NCBI GenBank assembly: GCA_947448415.1
Contig: CANFMT010000004.1
Location: 51,253-115,252 of the forward strand
Reading direction: 5' to 3'
DNA length: 64,000 nt
Origin: Burkholderiaceae bacterium
Lineage (GTDB): Bacteria > Pseudomonadota > Gammaproteobacteria > Burkholderiales > Burkholderiaceae
Position 1 is the stretch's first letter; the number at the start of each line of letters is the position of its first letter. Shown one piece after another: positions 51,524-61,065 of this stretch. Both the position numbers and the translations under genes were made by a program. The notes below the pieces were generated by a model that saw nothing but the letters and a program-made list of their open reading frames with translations, made no database searches and was not told where the DNA came from.

Positions 51524-52653
51524 TCAATACCTTTTCTAAGAAGTTGATTGCTTGGCATGGAGTTAGTGGTCGTTCAGGTTTGCCATGGCAAAACAATCGT
51601 GACCCCTATGCAGTATGGGTCTCAGAGATTATGTTGCAGCAAACTCAGGTAGCAACTGTTTTGGAGCGCTACCCTCGCTTTATGAAGCGCTTTCCTACTG
51701 TTAAAAAATTAGCAAGCGCTGATATTGATGAAGTACTAGCAGAGTGGGCTGGTCTAGGTTACTACACACGTGCTCGCAACTTGCACGCTTGCGCACAGCA
51801 GGTGGTGACTGAATTCGATGGGACGTTTCCAAGTGATCCAGTTCTACTTGAGGGTCTAAAGGGGATAGGAAGATCTACTGCTGGAGCAATTGCTGCGTTT
51901 GCCTTTCATCAGAGAGCCCCAATTTTGGATGCAAATGTAAAGCGTATTCTGGCGCGTTTATTTGCGATCTCTGGAGCGCCTCAAGATCGGGCAGTCAATG
52001 ATTTGTTATGGTCATTAGCAGATGAGTTGTTGCCAAAGAATCCAAAAGAGATGCCAATCTATACCCAGGCCTTAATGGATTTTGGTGCAACGTGGTGCAC
52101 ATCAAGAAAGCCAGTCTGTTTGTCTGGCGAGCAAAAATGTCCTTTTGCAAGCGGATGTCAGGCAAATTTAAGCGACCAAGCGCTGTTATTTCCGCAGAAG
52201 GTAGTGAAAGCAAAATCACCAGAGTTTGATTGCAACATGCTCTTGATGCGCTATGGCAATGCAGTGCTTTTACAAAAACGCCCAGATAAGGCTATTTGGG
52301 GCGGCCTTTGGTCTCTTCCTGAATCGGCCTGGAGTCCCAAAAATACTGGAGTAATAAGTAGCGATATTGATCTAAAAGATTTATGCGCAGTTGCGCTACC
52401 CCATGAAAAATCAGTAACAGTGACGAGATCTTGCAAAGTAGTCCAGAAAATAGCTGAAATCAAACACGTCTTTACACATAGACGTTTGTGGATGCACATC
52501 TGGCAGGTTTATGCCTCGAAAGAGCTGGTGTTTTCAGATTCCAACCTAAGGTGGGTTTCCCTAAGCCAACTGGGTCGTTACGGTTTGCCGCAGCCCATTA
52601 AGATTTTGCTGCAGGGCTTGAGTCTAGTTCGCGATGACGATCTAAAAAATTAA
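51508..52653 (+). CDS. mutY: A/G-specific adenine glycosylase
   Basis: ATG 51508; LPWQNNRDPYAVWVSEIMLQQTQVATV; Fe-S cysteines; C-terminal NUDIX-like domain. Confidence 0.95.
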   Translation: MSKALINTFSKKLIAWHGVSGRSGLPWQNNRDPYAVWVSEIMLQQTQVATVLERYPRFMKRFPTVKKLASADIDEVLAEWAGLGYYTRARNLHACAQQVVTEFDGTFPSDPVLLEGLKGIGRSTAGAIAAFAFHQRAPILDANVKRILARLFAISGAPQDRAVNDLLWSLADELLPKNPKEMPIYTQALMDFGATWCTSRKPVCLSGEQKCPFASGCQANLSDQALLFPQKVVKAKSPEFDCNMLLMRYGNAVLLQKRPDKAIWGGLWSLPESAWSPKNTGVISSDIDLKDLCAVALPHEKSVTVTRSCKVVQKIAEIKHVFTHRRLWMHIWQVYASKELVFSDSNLRWVSLSQLGRYGLPQPIKILLQGLSLVRDDDLKN

Positions 52654-53488
52654 GTTGCAATTCAATAAGATCTTTTTGGGCGCGAAAGTGTTCGCCAATC
52701 CGATTTACTAAATACACTGAGCGATGCTGACCACCAGTGCAGCCAATGGCCACAGTCAGATAGCTACGACCATCTGCAATATAGTGCGGCAACCATTTAT
52801 CGATAAATTGAGTGATATCGGTTTCCATGCTGATTACCTCAGGAATTTTTTCTAAAAATTCCTTAACAGGTTTGTCATTGCCCGTGAGGGGTCTGAGAGT
52901 CTTGTCGTAGTGAGGATTGGGTAAGCAACGAACATCAAAAACCAAATCAGCTTCGCTTGGAACGCCTTTTTTAAAGCCAAAAGACTCAAACACTACAGTA
53001 AGCCCTGTTGGCTTATCTTTTAAAAGATCTTGAATCCATGACCGCAGAGCATGGGCAGGCAGGCTACTAGTATCAATGCTATGAGCCTGTGTTCGCAAAG
53101 GCTCAAGTAGATTACGCTCCTTATCAATTGCTTCAATAAGAGTAGCAGACTGGGATTGTGTGGCGTTAGTGGATAGCGGATGGCGCCTACGAGTTTCAGA
53201 AAATCGCTGTACTAAAGTGCTCGTGTCAGCATTAAGAAAAACAATGCGCACTTGATGGTGCTTGCGTAAATTTTCAAGAATTGACGGTAGTTCTGCAATA
53301 GATTGCCCTCTACGCGCATCAATGGCCACTGCAATGCGCTCACTTTTTTCTTTCTCAAGAGTGCTAATCAGATTTTCTAAAAGAGATACCGGGAGATTGT
53401 CCACGCAATCGTAACCAGCATCCTCAAATGCTCGTAGGGCTACTGATTTACCTGAGCCTGAGATTCCGGTAATCAGATTAATTTGCAT
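52598..53488 (-). CDS. rapZ: RNase adapter protein RapZ
   Basis: ITGISGSGKSVALRAFEDAGYDCVDNLP; GCTGGQHRSVYLVN. Confidence 0.96.
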   Translation of the reverse strand: MQINLITGISGSGKSVALRAFEDAGYDCVDNLPVSLLENLISTLEKEKSERIAVAIDARRGQSIAELPSILENLRKHHQVRIVFLNADTSTLVQRFSETRRRHPLSTNATQSQSATLIEAIDKERNLLEPLRTQAHSIDTSSLPAHALRSWIQDLLKDKPTGLTVVFESFGFKKGVPSEADLVFDVRCLPNPHYDKTLRPLTGNDKPVKEFLEKIPEVISMETDITQFIDKWLPHYIADGRSYLTVAIGCTGGQHRSVYLVNRIGEHFRAQKDLIELQLNFLDRHRELDSSPAAKS

Positions 53489-53491
53489 AGT

Positions 53492-54478
53492 TTAGAGTAA
53501 GCGCCCTTGAGATTTGGCGGAGTCTGACTCAGCATTCATTTGTTGGCGTTGGCGCTCAATAAACTCTTTAAGGGTATCAATTCCGCGCAATTGCAAAATA
53601 GTATTGCGAACCGCGGCCTCAACCAATACCGCTAAGTTTCGACCGGCTGCTACTTGAATTTTGACCGTACGAATTGGAATACCTAGGACATCAATATGTT
53701 GCGCCTCTAGCGGTAATCTTTCGAATTCGCCATCGTTTCTACGCACCAGCTGAACAATCAGGCGAAGTTTTAATTTACGACGCACCGCTGTTTCACCAAA
53801 GATCGTGCGAATATCTAACAACCCTAGACCACGAACTTCAAGTAAGTTACGCAAAATGACTGGGCAACGACCTTCAATATAGTCTGGTCCAAGTCGCGCA
53901 AAATCAACGGCATCATCGGCTACAAGGCCATGTCCGCGAGAGATGAGCTCGAGCCCTAGCTCGCTTTTACCTAGGCCTGATTCTCCGGTGAGCAGCACAC
54001 CCAAGCCGAGAATATCCATAAATACACCATGCATGGTGATTTGGGGCGCACCAATTTTTGTCAGATAGGTGCGCAGGTGATCAATGACCTCTGCGGCGGA
54101 AATTGCAGTGGTAAACAGAGGCGTAGAAGAGCGTTGGCAATACAGTTGAAGCTCTGGGTCAGCCGACTTCCCATCGGCCACAATGACGCAGGGAGGCGTC
54201 TTAGAAATCATGCTAGATATTTGCTCTTGCTTTTGTTCTGGCTCAAGCGCTGCGTGGTAGTCAACCTCTTGTTCGCCAAAGATTTGTATTCGGCTTGGGT
54301 GAATGAGGTTTAAGTGACCCACAAGATCTGAGCTAGCTGCAGCAGCTTTAACTGCCTCCGGTGGAAATCTGCGATCAGCACCTTCAAGTCCGCCAATCCA
54401 AGAGAGCTTTAGATCAGAAACATTGTCATCAAAAATCTGCTGAGCAGTTACTCCATCTAGGAGCAATGGCTGAGTCAT
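53492..54478 (-). CDS. hprK: HPr kinase/phosphorylase
   Basis: [27 protein letters not shown]; start at MTQPLL (54478). Confidence 0.96.
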   Translation of the reverse strand: MTQPLLLDGVTAQQIFDDNVSDLKLSWIGGLEGADRRFPPEAVKAAAASSDLVGHLNLIHPSRIQIFGEQEVDYHAALEPEQKQEQISSMISKTPPCVIVADGKSADPELQLYCQRSSTPLFTTAISAAEVIDHLRTYLTKIGAPQITMHGVFMDILGLGVLLTGESGLGKSELGLELISRGHGLVADDAVDFARLGPDYIEGRCPVILRNLLEVRGLGLLDIRTIFGETAVRRKLKLRLIVQLVRRNDGEFERLPLEAQHIDVLGIPIRTVKIQVAAGRNLAVLVEAAVRNTILQLRGIDTLKEFIERQRQQMNAESDSAKSQGRLL

Positions 54479-54936
54479 TTTTGGGAACCCCATTCCTGTA
54501 ATAGCTTACATACCTCTTCTGGGTCAGATGAGGAGCTCAAGCGTTGCCTAGCGTCCGAGTCAGATAAAAGCTGGGCTATTGATGAAAGAATCTCGAGATG
54601 CTGTTGAGTAGCCTTTTCGGGCACCAATAAAAAGATAAGGGTTGATACAGGCTCGCCATCAGGGGCTGCAAATTCGATAGGCTCTTTAAGTCTCATCATT
54701 GCAGCGCTAGGCTGTTTAAGACCTTTGGCGCGACCATGGGGAATGGCTACTCCAGCACCTAAGGCGGTAGAGCCTAAATCTTCACGAGCATTAAGGAAGC
54801 CTACGACAGCACTGGAATCGATCCCAACTCGTTTGGCAAAGAGTTCCCCTGCGGCTGCAAATGCATCAGCCCTGTTTTTGGCAGGATTATCTAATGCAAT
54901 GCAGTCCGGGGTAAAAAGATTGGTCAGGGCATTCAT
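54475..54936 (-). CDS. ptsN: PTS IIA-like nitrogen regulatory protein
   Basis: [20 protein letters not shown]; 4-bp overlap with hprK. Confidence 0.95.
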   Translation of the reverse strand: MNALTNLFTPDCIALDNPAKNRADAFAAAGELFAKRVGIDSSAVVGFLNAREDLGSTALGAGVAIPHGRAKGLKQPSAAMMRLKEPIEFAAPDGEPVSTLIFLLVPEKATQQHLEILSSIAQLLSDSDARQRLSSSSDPEEVCKLLQEWGSQK

Positions 54937-54969
54937 GTGAATTGATTATAGGTGTCCTGACGGATAAAA

Positions 54970-55293
54970 TTACTCAAAATGTTTTTCGTGATGATGATCT
55001 TGAATCTTTTCTTTATGTTTTACGACTTGACGCTCTAGTTTATCGACTACAGCATCCATAGCGTGGTACAGATCTGCGTTATGTGCTTCAGCAAACAAAT
55101 CCTTACCCTTGAGGTGAATTGTGATTTCAGCGCTTTGACGTAAATCTTTTTCCTTGGCTTTATCTACAACCAGAAAGGCTGAGGCGTCGATAACATGATC
55201 AAAGTGCTTGCGAATTTTAGCTAGCCCAGCTTCAAGGTGTGAGCGCATGGCTGGGGTAACTTCTACATGACGGCTATTGATTTTCAAATTCAT
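54970..55293 (-). CDS. hpf: Ribosome hibernation promoting factor
   Basis: MNLKINSRHVEVTPAMRSHLEAGLAKIRKHF; AGGAG 6 nt upstream of ATG at 55293. Confidence 0.95.
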   Translation of the reverse strand: MNLKINSRHVEVTPAMRSHLEAGLAKIRKHFDHVIDASAFLVVDKAKEKDLRQSAEITIHLKGKDLFAEAHNADLYHAMDAVVDKLERQVVKHKEKIQDHHHEKHFE

Positions 55294-55477
55294 CAGCAAC
55301 TCCTTTTATAGATGCGTGCGCAAGATCATGCCTGGGGTGCGCAGCAAGCCCCTGAAATTTTTTGAACTGTTTTTTTTGGAAAATAAACCATGTGCCTCCA
55401 GCGTATCAGCGAATTTGCTGAAAACCAAGAGGGAAATGCAATTTTTATTACTTATACGGACAGAAGCCTTGTCCGGC

Positions 55478-56245
55478 TTACATCCGGAAGTTTTCGCCTA
55501 AATAGACCCTACGAACAGCATCGTTTTGAATAATTTGGTCCGGCTTTCCCTCGGCCAAGACGCTTCCTTCGCTGATGATGTAAGCGTGGTCGCATATGCC
55601 TAGGGTTTCACGAACATTATGGTCTGTAATGAGGACACCAATTTGTCGATCTCTTAAGAAGCGCACAATTCGTTGAATTTCGCCAACAGCTATGGGGTCA
55701 ACGCCTGCAAAAGGTTCATCGAGCAGGATGAACTTTGGTTGGGAGGCTAATGCTCTAGCGATTTCAACACGTCGGCGCTCTCCTCCTGAGAGAGAAAGAG
55801 CTGGATTATTACGCAGATGACTGATTTGTAGTTCGCCCAAGAGCTCATCTAAACGATGGGCTATTTCCGCTTTAGATAATGGCTTCCCACCTTGAACTTG
55901 TAACTCCAAAACTGCTTGAATATTTTCAGCTACGTTTAGCTTTCTAAATACTGACGCTTCTTGGGGTAAGTAAGACAGACCCATACGGGCCCGCTCATGT
56001 ATTGGTAAATGGGTGATATCCGTTCCGTCCAAAACAATATTTCCACCATCGAGAGGAACTAGGCCCACGATCATGTAGAACGAAGTGGTTTTACCAGCAC
56101 CATTTGGCCCGAGTAAACCTACCACTTCGCCGCATTTCACTTGAATTGAAACGTCACGAACTACGGTTCTAGAGCCGTAGCGTTTTTGGAGGTTATGCGC
56201 AGTAAGTACTGCTGGACCATTGGTTTGAGCTAAATCCGCTGTCAT
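55478..56245 (-). CDS. lptB: LPS export ABC transporter ATP-binding protein
   Basis: [37 protein letters not shown]. Confidence 0.97.
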   Translation of the reverse strand: MTADLAQTNGPAVLTAHNLQKRYGSRTVVRDVSIQVKCGEVVGLLGPNGAGKTTSFYMIVGLVPLDGGNIVLDGTDITHLPIHERARMGLSYLPQEASVFRKLNVAENIQAVLELQVQGGKPLSKAEIAHRLDELLGELQISHLRNNPALSLSGGERRRVEIARALASQPKFILLDEPFAGVDPIAVGEIQRIVRFLRDRQIGVLITDHNVRETLGICDHAYIISEGSVLAEGKPDQIIQNDAVRRVYLGENFRM

Positions 56246-56814
56246 TTATCTAGTGTAGCTTTTCGTCTTGGTGAAAGGATTGCTCTGGCCAAAGGCAAAT
56301 CCTCGGGCTTTGCATCTGCAGGTGGAACGACGCGATAGTACTGCTTGACATCATCGTACTCAATTTTCCAGCCGCGTAACTGATCAAGCATTTGCATATT
56401 TAATAAGCGTTTTAGGCTCGCGTCACCAGTGATAGTAAGTACTTCGGTTTTAGCGTTGTAGTTCACTTGGGTACCGCGGGCCTGCATGAACTCATCTGCT
56501 AGGCCCTCGCGGCGTTGTCTAAAGCTTGCAGTTGTATCGGCTGAGCCTTTAACGTCTACAAATTCATAGCCTTCGGGGTCTACCTTAATATGACCATCTT
56601 CCCCTGTAACAACAATACTGCCTTTTATAAGCAGTACTTGACCCTTGAGGTCATAGATTTGTTGCACATCGTTCACGGAAACTTGTTCGGCTTCCAAAAT
56701 GATAGGCTTGTCTTGATCGGCTTTTTCAGCATGAGCAATTACTGTCATCAAAAAGCCAAAAGCTATCAGACCTGAAATGGTGGTTAGATGAACAAGCTTA
56801 CGCATAACATTCAT
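56242..56814 (-). CDS. lptA: Lipopolysaccharide transport periplasmic protein LptA
   Basis: Signal peptide, OstA-like fold; between lptC and lptB; ATG at 56814. Confidence 0.93.
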   Translation of the reverse strand: MNVMRKLVHLTTISGLIAFGFLMTVIAHAEKADQDKPIILEAEQVSVNDVQQIYDLKGQVLLIKGSIVVTGEDGHIKVDPEGYEFVDVKGSADTTASFRQRREGLADEFMQARGTQVNYNAKTEVLTITGDASLKRLLNMQMLDQLRGWKIEYDDVKQYYRVVPPADAKPEDLPLARAILSPRRKATLDK

Positions 56815-56815
56815 T

Positions 56816-57457
56816 TTATTCGACTGTCCGTGGGCTGCGTTCAATGCGGCCTTTTACTTGACCTGACAGTGTCATGCTTTGTTCGATGTTATTAAAAATG
56901 CCACCATCCATAGAGTTCATGACAGACATGCCTTGCTCTAGAGTAATCGGCTTATCAGTTTCAATGATGTCGTCATTGATTAGCACTTTGTAATAACTTG
57001 AGGTGGCCAACATGCGAGCTGTTGCAGGTTCTGTGGCAGTTGCAGCCTGTGCTGGGCGAAAGATGGAGGCATTGCCAATGAGATCCAAAATAGTCAGGTC
57101 ACCATCAAGGTGGCCAGTATCGGATTTTACGGTAACAGGCGCTTTATCAGGCTGAAAAAGACGCATACGAGGCTTTTCAATATCGATTGAAGCATCGTCG
57201 TCATAGTGGGTGACTTTGTTCCCCAGAATGCGGTACTTGGTATTGCCCATTTCATTTAAGGCTGAAAGTGCACCAGTAGTAATGATGTAGTCAGGCTCAT
57301 GCAGGCGAACGCGTTCCAGCATAGATTTTTCAGCAGGCTGATTTTTTTGCACCATCCAAAAGGTTGCTAGAGTCAGTCCGCCCATCAATATCAATGGCAT
57401 CAGGCGCAATAGTGAGCGCCCAAGTCCTAGCTTGATTTGTTGCGGATTTATTGCCAT
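56816..57457 (-). CDS. lptC: LPS export ABC transporter periplasmic protein LptC
   Basis: N-terminal TM and LptC-like beta fold; cluster position. Confidence 0.9.
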   Translation of the reverse strand: MAINPQQIKLGLGRSLLRLMPLILMGGLTLATFWMVQKNQPAEKSMLERVRLHEPDYIITTGALSALNEMGNTKYRILGNKVTHYDDDASIDIEKPRMRLFQPDKAPVTVKSDTGHLDGDLTILDLIGNASIFRPAQAATATEPATARMLATSSYYKVLINDDIIETDKPITLEQGMSVMNSMDGGIFNNIEQSMTLSGQVKGRIERSPRTVE

Positions 57458-57460
57458 TAC

Positions 57461-58033
57461 TTAAGCGCGCGCCTTGGTAAGTAGTTCGCCGTATCGATCT
57501 TGAGCCTTAAGGATGAGATCGCATACTTCGCGGACTGCACCATGACCACCGGGCAGAGCCGTTACAAAATGGGCAAATTCTTTTACGGCTTCATGCCCTT
57601 GTGCTGGGCAAATTCTAAGACCAGCATTTTTCATCATTTGAAAGTCTGGCCAGTCATCACCCATCACAGCGCAATCTGTTGAGGACATGCCAAGAGATTT
57701 CAGGATTTGATTTAATGCAATAGCTTTATTTTCAACGCCCATATGCACATGCTTAATTCCTAATTCTTCACAGCGTGCCAAAACCATTTTGGAGTTTCTG
57801 CCAGTAATGATCGCAGTTGGAATACCGCATTGTTCTAATAGCTTGATGCCAAGACCATCTTGTATGTCATAGGCTTTTACTGACTCTTTACCATCAGCAC
57901 CAATCCAAACTTGTCCATCGGTCAAAACACCATCAACATCTAGCACCAGCAACTTTACTTTGCCGGCTCGTTCCCAGGCCTGTGGGTATTTAGCTAATGG
58001 ATTGGTATTGTGTGTATTGAAAGCGTTAGGCAT
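57461..58033 (-). CDS. kdsC: 3-deoxy-manno-octulosonate-8-phosphatase
   Basis: LLVLDVDGVLTDGQVWIG; VMGDDWPDFQMMKNAGL. Confidence 0.95.
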   Translation of the reverse strand: MPNAFNTHNTNPLAKYPQAWERAGKVKLLVLDVDGVLTDGQVWIGADGKESVKAYDIQDGLGIKLLEQCGIPTAIITGRNSKMVLARCEELGIKHVHMGVENKAIALNQILKSLGMSSTDCAVMGDDWPDFQMMKNAGLRICPAQGHEAVKEFAHFVTALPGGHGAVREVCDLILKAQDRYGELLTKARA

Positions 58034-58039
58034 ACAGGT

Positions 58040-59032
58040 TTAAATCACTTTTGCTGCAAATAGGTCATGGAGATTGAGTGCCCCTAGCAAATGTCCATTG
58101 CTATCGGTAACCACTAAATGATTGATACGATGTTTCTCCATCATCTCAATAGCCTCTTCTGCCAGCAGTTCAGCAGGAATGGTGCGGGGATTCGCTTTTG
58201 TAGCACTTTCAAGTTTGATGCCGTCAAGATTAGTAGTCTTCTCTAAAAGACGACGCAAGTCACCGTCAGTCAAAATGCCAAATACTTTTTGCTTGGCATC
58301 TAAGATAACTACCATGCCCATGCGCTTAGAGGTCATCTCTAGAAGAGCTGCTTGCAATGAAGAGTCTATTGAGATCTTTGGAGTATCTTCAAAGCTACGC
58401 ATGACTTCACTGACATGCATCAATTGTTTCCGTCCTAATCTACCGCCTGGATGTGAGCGGATGAAATCTTCCGCTTGAAATCCTCTCGCATCTAAAAGAG
58501 CAACAGCTAAGGCGTCACCCATTGCAAGTGCAGCGGTAGTGCTAGTTGTTGGCGCAAGATTTAATGGGCAAGCTTCTTTTTCAACACTAGTATCTAGATG
58601 TGCGTCTGCCAATTTAGCGAGCGAAGAATTTGGTGCGCCAGTTAAAGCGATGAGTTTGGCGCCAGTACGCTTCACAATGGGAACAATAGTGAGTAATTCG
58701 TCGGTTTCCCCGGAGTTAGAGAGTGCGACAAAAACATCGTCTCTAGTAACCATTCCTAAATCCCCATGACTGGCTTCAGCGGGATGCACAAAAAAAGCGG
58801 GGGATCCAGTGGAGGCAAAAGTTGCAGCAATTTTGCGGGCAATATGGCCAGATTTGCCAATTCCAGAGACCACGATTCGGCCTTTGCAGTCTTGTAAAAG
58901 CTCAACTGCTAGCACTAAGGCATCAGCATTAGCGCCTTCGAGGCGGTCGCGCATGGTTTGCAGTGCAGCAGCCTCAATAGTGAGGGTGTCGCGCGCAAGC
59001 TTTAGGGTACGTTCACGAGTCTTAGCTATCAT
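58040..59032 (-). CDS. kdsD: Arabinose-5-phosphate isomerase
   Basis: SIS domain (SGIGKSGHIARKIAATFASTGSPAFFVHPAEASHGDLG) plus two CBS domains. Confidence 0.95.
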   Translation of the reverse strand: MIAKTRERTLKLARDTLTIEAAALQTMRDRLEGANADALVLAVELLQDCKGRIVVSGIGKSGHIARKIAATFASTGSPAFFVHPAEASHGDLGMVTRDDVFVALSNSGETDELLTIVPIVKRTGAKLIALTGAPNSSLAKLADAHLDTSVEKEACPLNLAPTTSTTAALAMGDALAVALLDARGFQAEDFIRSHPGGRLGRKQLMHVSEVMRSFEDTPKISIDSSLQAALLEMTSKRMGMVVILDAKQKVFGILTDGDLRRLLEKTTNLDGIKLESATKANPRTIPAELLAEEAIEMMEKHRINHLVVTDSNGHLLGALNLHDLFAAKVI

Positions 59033-59043
59033 CAAGTAAGTAT

Positions 59044-61026
59044 ATGCCGTCAGTCCTTCAATTAACCCTCATTCTCCTGGCCTCGGGTGTGGCCGGAGTG
59101 GTTATTTTCCGCTATTTTGGTTTACCCCCTATTTTGGGCTATTTGGCCATTGGTGTGCTGATTGGCCCACATGCCCTTGGCCTGGCAAATGATTCGGCTA
59201 CCGTGAAGTATTTAGCTGAATTTGGTGTGGTTTTCTTGATGTTCTCTATTGGCCTGGAATTTAACCTCCATAAGCTTCGAGCCATGCGAACCATCGTATT
59301 TGGCCTCGGCGGAAGTCAGGTCGTCTTGACGATGTTGCTGGCAGTCCCGGCGAGTCTTTTGATGAACTGGATTTACCCAATATCTTGGCAGGCCGCGATT
59401 GCTTTGGGCGGAGCTCTGGCAATGTCCTCTACTGCCATTGTGACCAAATTGATTGCTGATCGTGCTGAATTAGAAACTGAGCATGGTCGCAATGTAGTGG
59501 GTATTTTATTGTTCCAAGATTTAGCGGTAGTTTTCTTATTAATTTTGCTGCCATCGCTTGGAAAAAATCCTAAAGATCTTTTTGTGGCGCTGACTGCAGC
59601 GTCGATCAAAATTACGATTGCTTTGACCTTGATCTTCTTTATTGGTCAAACACTGATGAGTCGCTGGTTTAGGTTGGTAGCAAAACTACGTTCGCAAGAA
59701 TTATTCATGCTCAATCTATTGTTAATCGTGCTTGGTATGGCTGGATTAACAGAGCACTTTGGTCTGTCACTAGCTCTTGGTGCATTTTTAGCTGGTATGT
59801 TGATTTCAGAAACGCCTTACCGCCATCAAGTGGAGGAGGATGTAAAACCTTTCCGCGATGTTTTATTGGGCCTCTTCTTTATTACGATTGGCATGTTGCT
59901 TGACTTCAGTGTCATTACTCAACAGTGGCTACTCGTTTTATTGCTATTAATTGGGCCGCTAGTCTTTAAGTTTGGATTGATTGCATTGCTCTCTAAAGCC
60001 TTTGGTTCAAGCCCTGGGATCTCCATCAGAACTGGCTTGTGCCTTGCTCAGGCAGGTGAGTTTGGATTTGTCTTGCTTACTCAAATTGATGGCTTAGATT
60101 TGATCGACCCTACTCTCAGTCAAGCGGTCTTAGCCGCAATGCTGCTATCTATGTTCTGCGCACCTTTTTTGATTGAGTACAGTGATCGCATTGCAATGCG
60201 CTTCTCTAGTAATGAGTGGTTATTGCAATCGCTTGCTTTAACGCGCGTAGCTGCCAAAAGCGTGCGCAATGAAAACCATGTAGTGATTTGCGGGTTTGGA
60301 AGATCGGGTCAAAGTTTGGCGCGCATGCTTGATCAGGAAAAAATTCCTTACATTGCTTTGGATTTGGATCCAGACCGCGTCAAAGAAGCTGCTGCTGCTG
60401 GTGATAATGTGGTTTATGGCGATGCGAGTCGAGAAAATTATTTAGTCGCTGCAGGTCTATCGAGAGCAAAGGCGGTTGTGATTACCTATGCCGATACTGC
60501 TGCGAGTTTACGCGTGCTCCGTCAGGTAGAGCATTTACGTCCTGGCATGACAGTGCTTGTCCGCACCAGAGATGATGCTGATATTGCTAAGCTACAAGCA
60601 GCTGGAGCAACAGAAGTTGTTCCAGAGTTGATTGAGGGAAGCTTAATGATTGCTTCGCATGTATTGCTCATCATGGGTATACCGATGCGTAAGGTAGTGC
60701 GTCGCATTACGACTGCGCGCGAGGAGCGTTATAGCCTATTAAGAGGTTATTTCAGAGGATCTGCGGATGATGATTTTGGCTCTAATGAATCTTGGCGTTT
60801 ACATTCAGTTACTTTGTTACCCAAGTCGCAGGCTGTCGGTAAGGCTCTTGGAGGGTTAGACTTAGATTTAGATGGAGTAAGCGTTCAAGCAGTGCGCCGT
60901 AAGGAGCGCAATGCTGATTATGTGAAGTTAGAACCCAGTCCTGATCTGGTACTTGAGGCAAATGACATTTTGGTGATCTCAGGCAATTCAGAGGCAATCG
61001 ATTTAGCGGAAGCTAAATTACTCTGA
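59044..61026 (+). CDS. CPA2-type monovalent cation:proton antiporter with TrkA-N domain (Kef/YbaL-like)
   Basis: Polytopic N-terminus, HVVICGFGRSGQSLARML RCK domain, TrkA-C-like C-terminus. Confidence 0.92.
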   Translation: MPSVLQLTLILLASGVAGVVIFRYFGLPPILGYLAIGVLIGPHALGLANDSATVKYLAEFGVVFLMFSIGLEFNLHKLRAMRTIVFGLGGSQVVLTMLLAVPASLLMNWIYPISWQAAIALGGALAMSSTAIVTKLIADRAELETEHGRNVVGILLFQDLAVVFLLILLPSLGKNPKDLFVALTAASIKITIALTLIFFIGQTLMSRWFRLVAKLRSQELFMLNLLLIVLGMAGLTEHFGLSLALGAFLAGMLISETPYRHQVEEDVKPFRDVLLGLFFITIGMLLDFSVITQQWLLVLLLLIGPLVFKFGLIALLSKAFGSSPGISIRTGLCLAQAGEFGFVLLTQIDGLDLIDPTLSQAVLAAMLLSMFCAPFLIEYSDRIAMRFSSNEWLLQSLALTRVAAKSVRNENHVVICGFGRSGQSLARMLDQEKIPYIALDLDPDRVKEAAAAGDNVVYGDASRENYLVAAGLSRAKAVVITYADTAASLRVLRQVEHLRPGMTVLVRTRDDADIAKLQAAGATEVVPELIEGSLMIASHVLLIMGIPMRKVVRRITTAREERYSLLRGYFRGSADDDFGSNESWRLHSVTLLPKSQAVGKALGGLDLDLDGVSVQAVRRKERNADYVKLEPSPDLVLEANDILVISGNSEAIDLAEAKLL

Positions 61027-61034
61027 GATCGGCC

Positions 61035-61065
61035 AATCCATCCTTTTCGATGGATTTATTTTTTC
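61035..61065 (+). terminator. Rho-independent terminator after the Kef-type antiporter
   Basis: AATCCATC-CTTTTC-GATGGATT followed by TATTTTTT; T tract overlaps the uvrA 3' end. Confidence 0.75.

Noticed and set aside
55277-55501. ORF 55277..55501 in the lptB-hpf gap as a novel gene or rpoN remnant
   Set aside because: Plus-strand translation has no recognisable features and shows no resemblance to RpoN; it overlaps both flanking genes' ends; likely chance ORF
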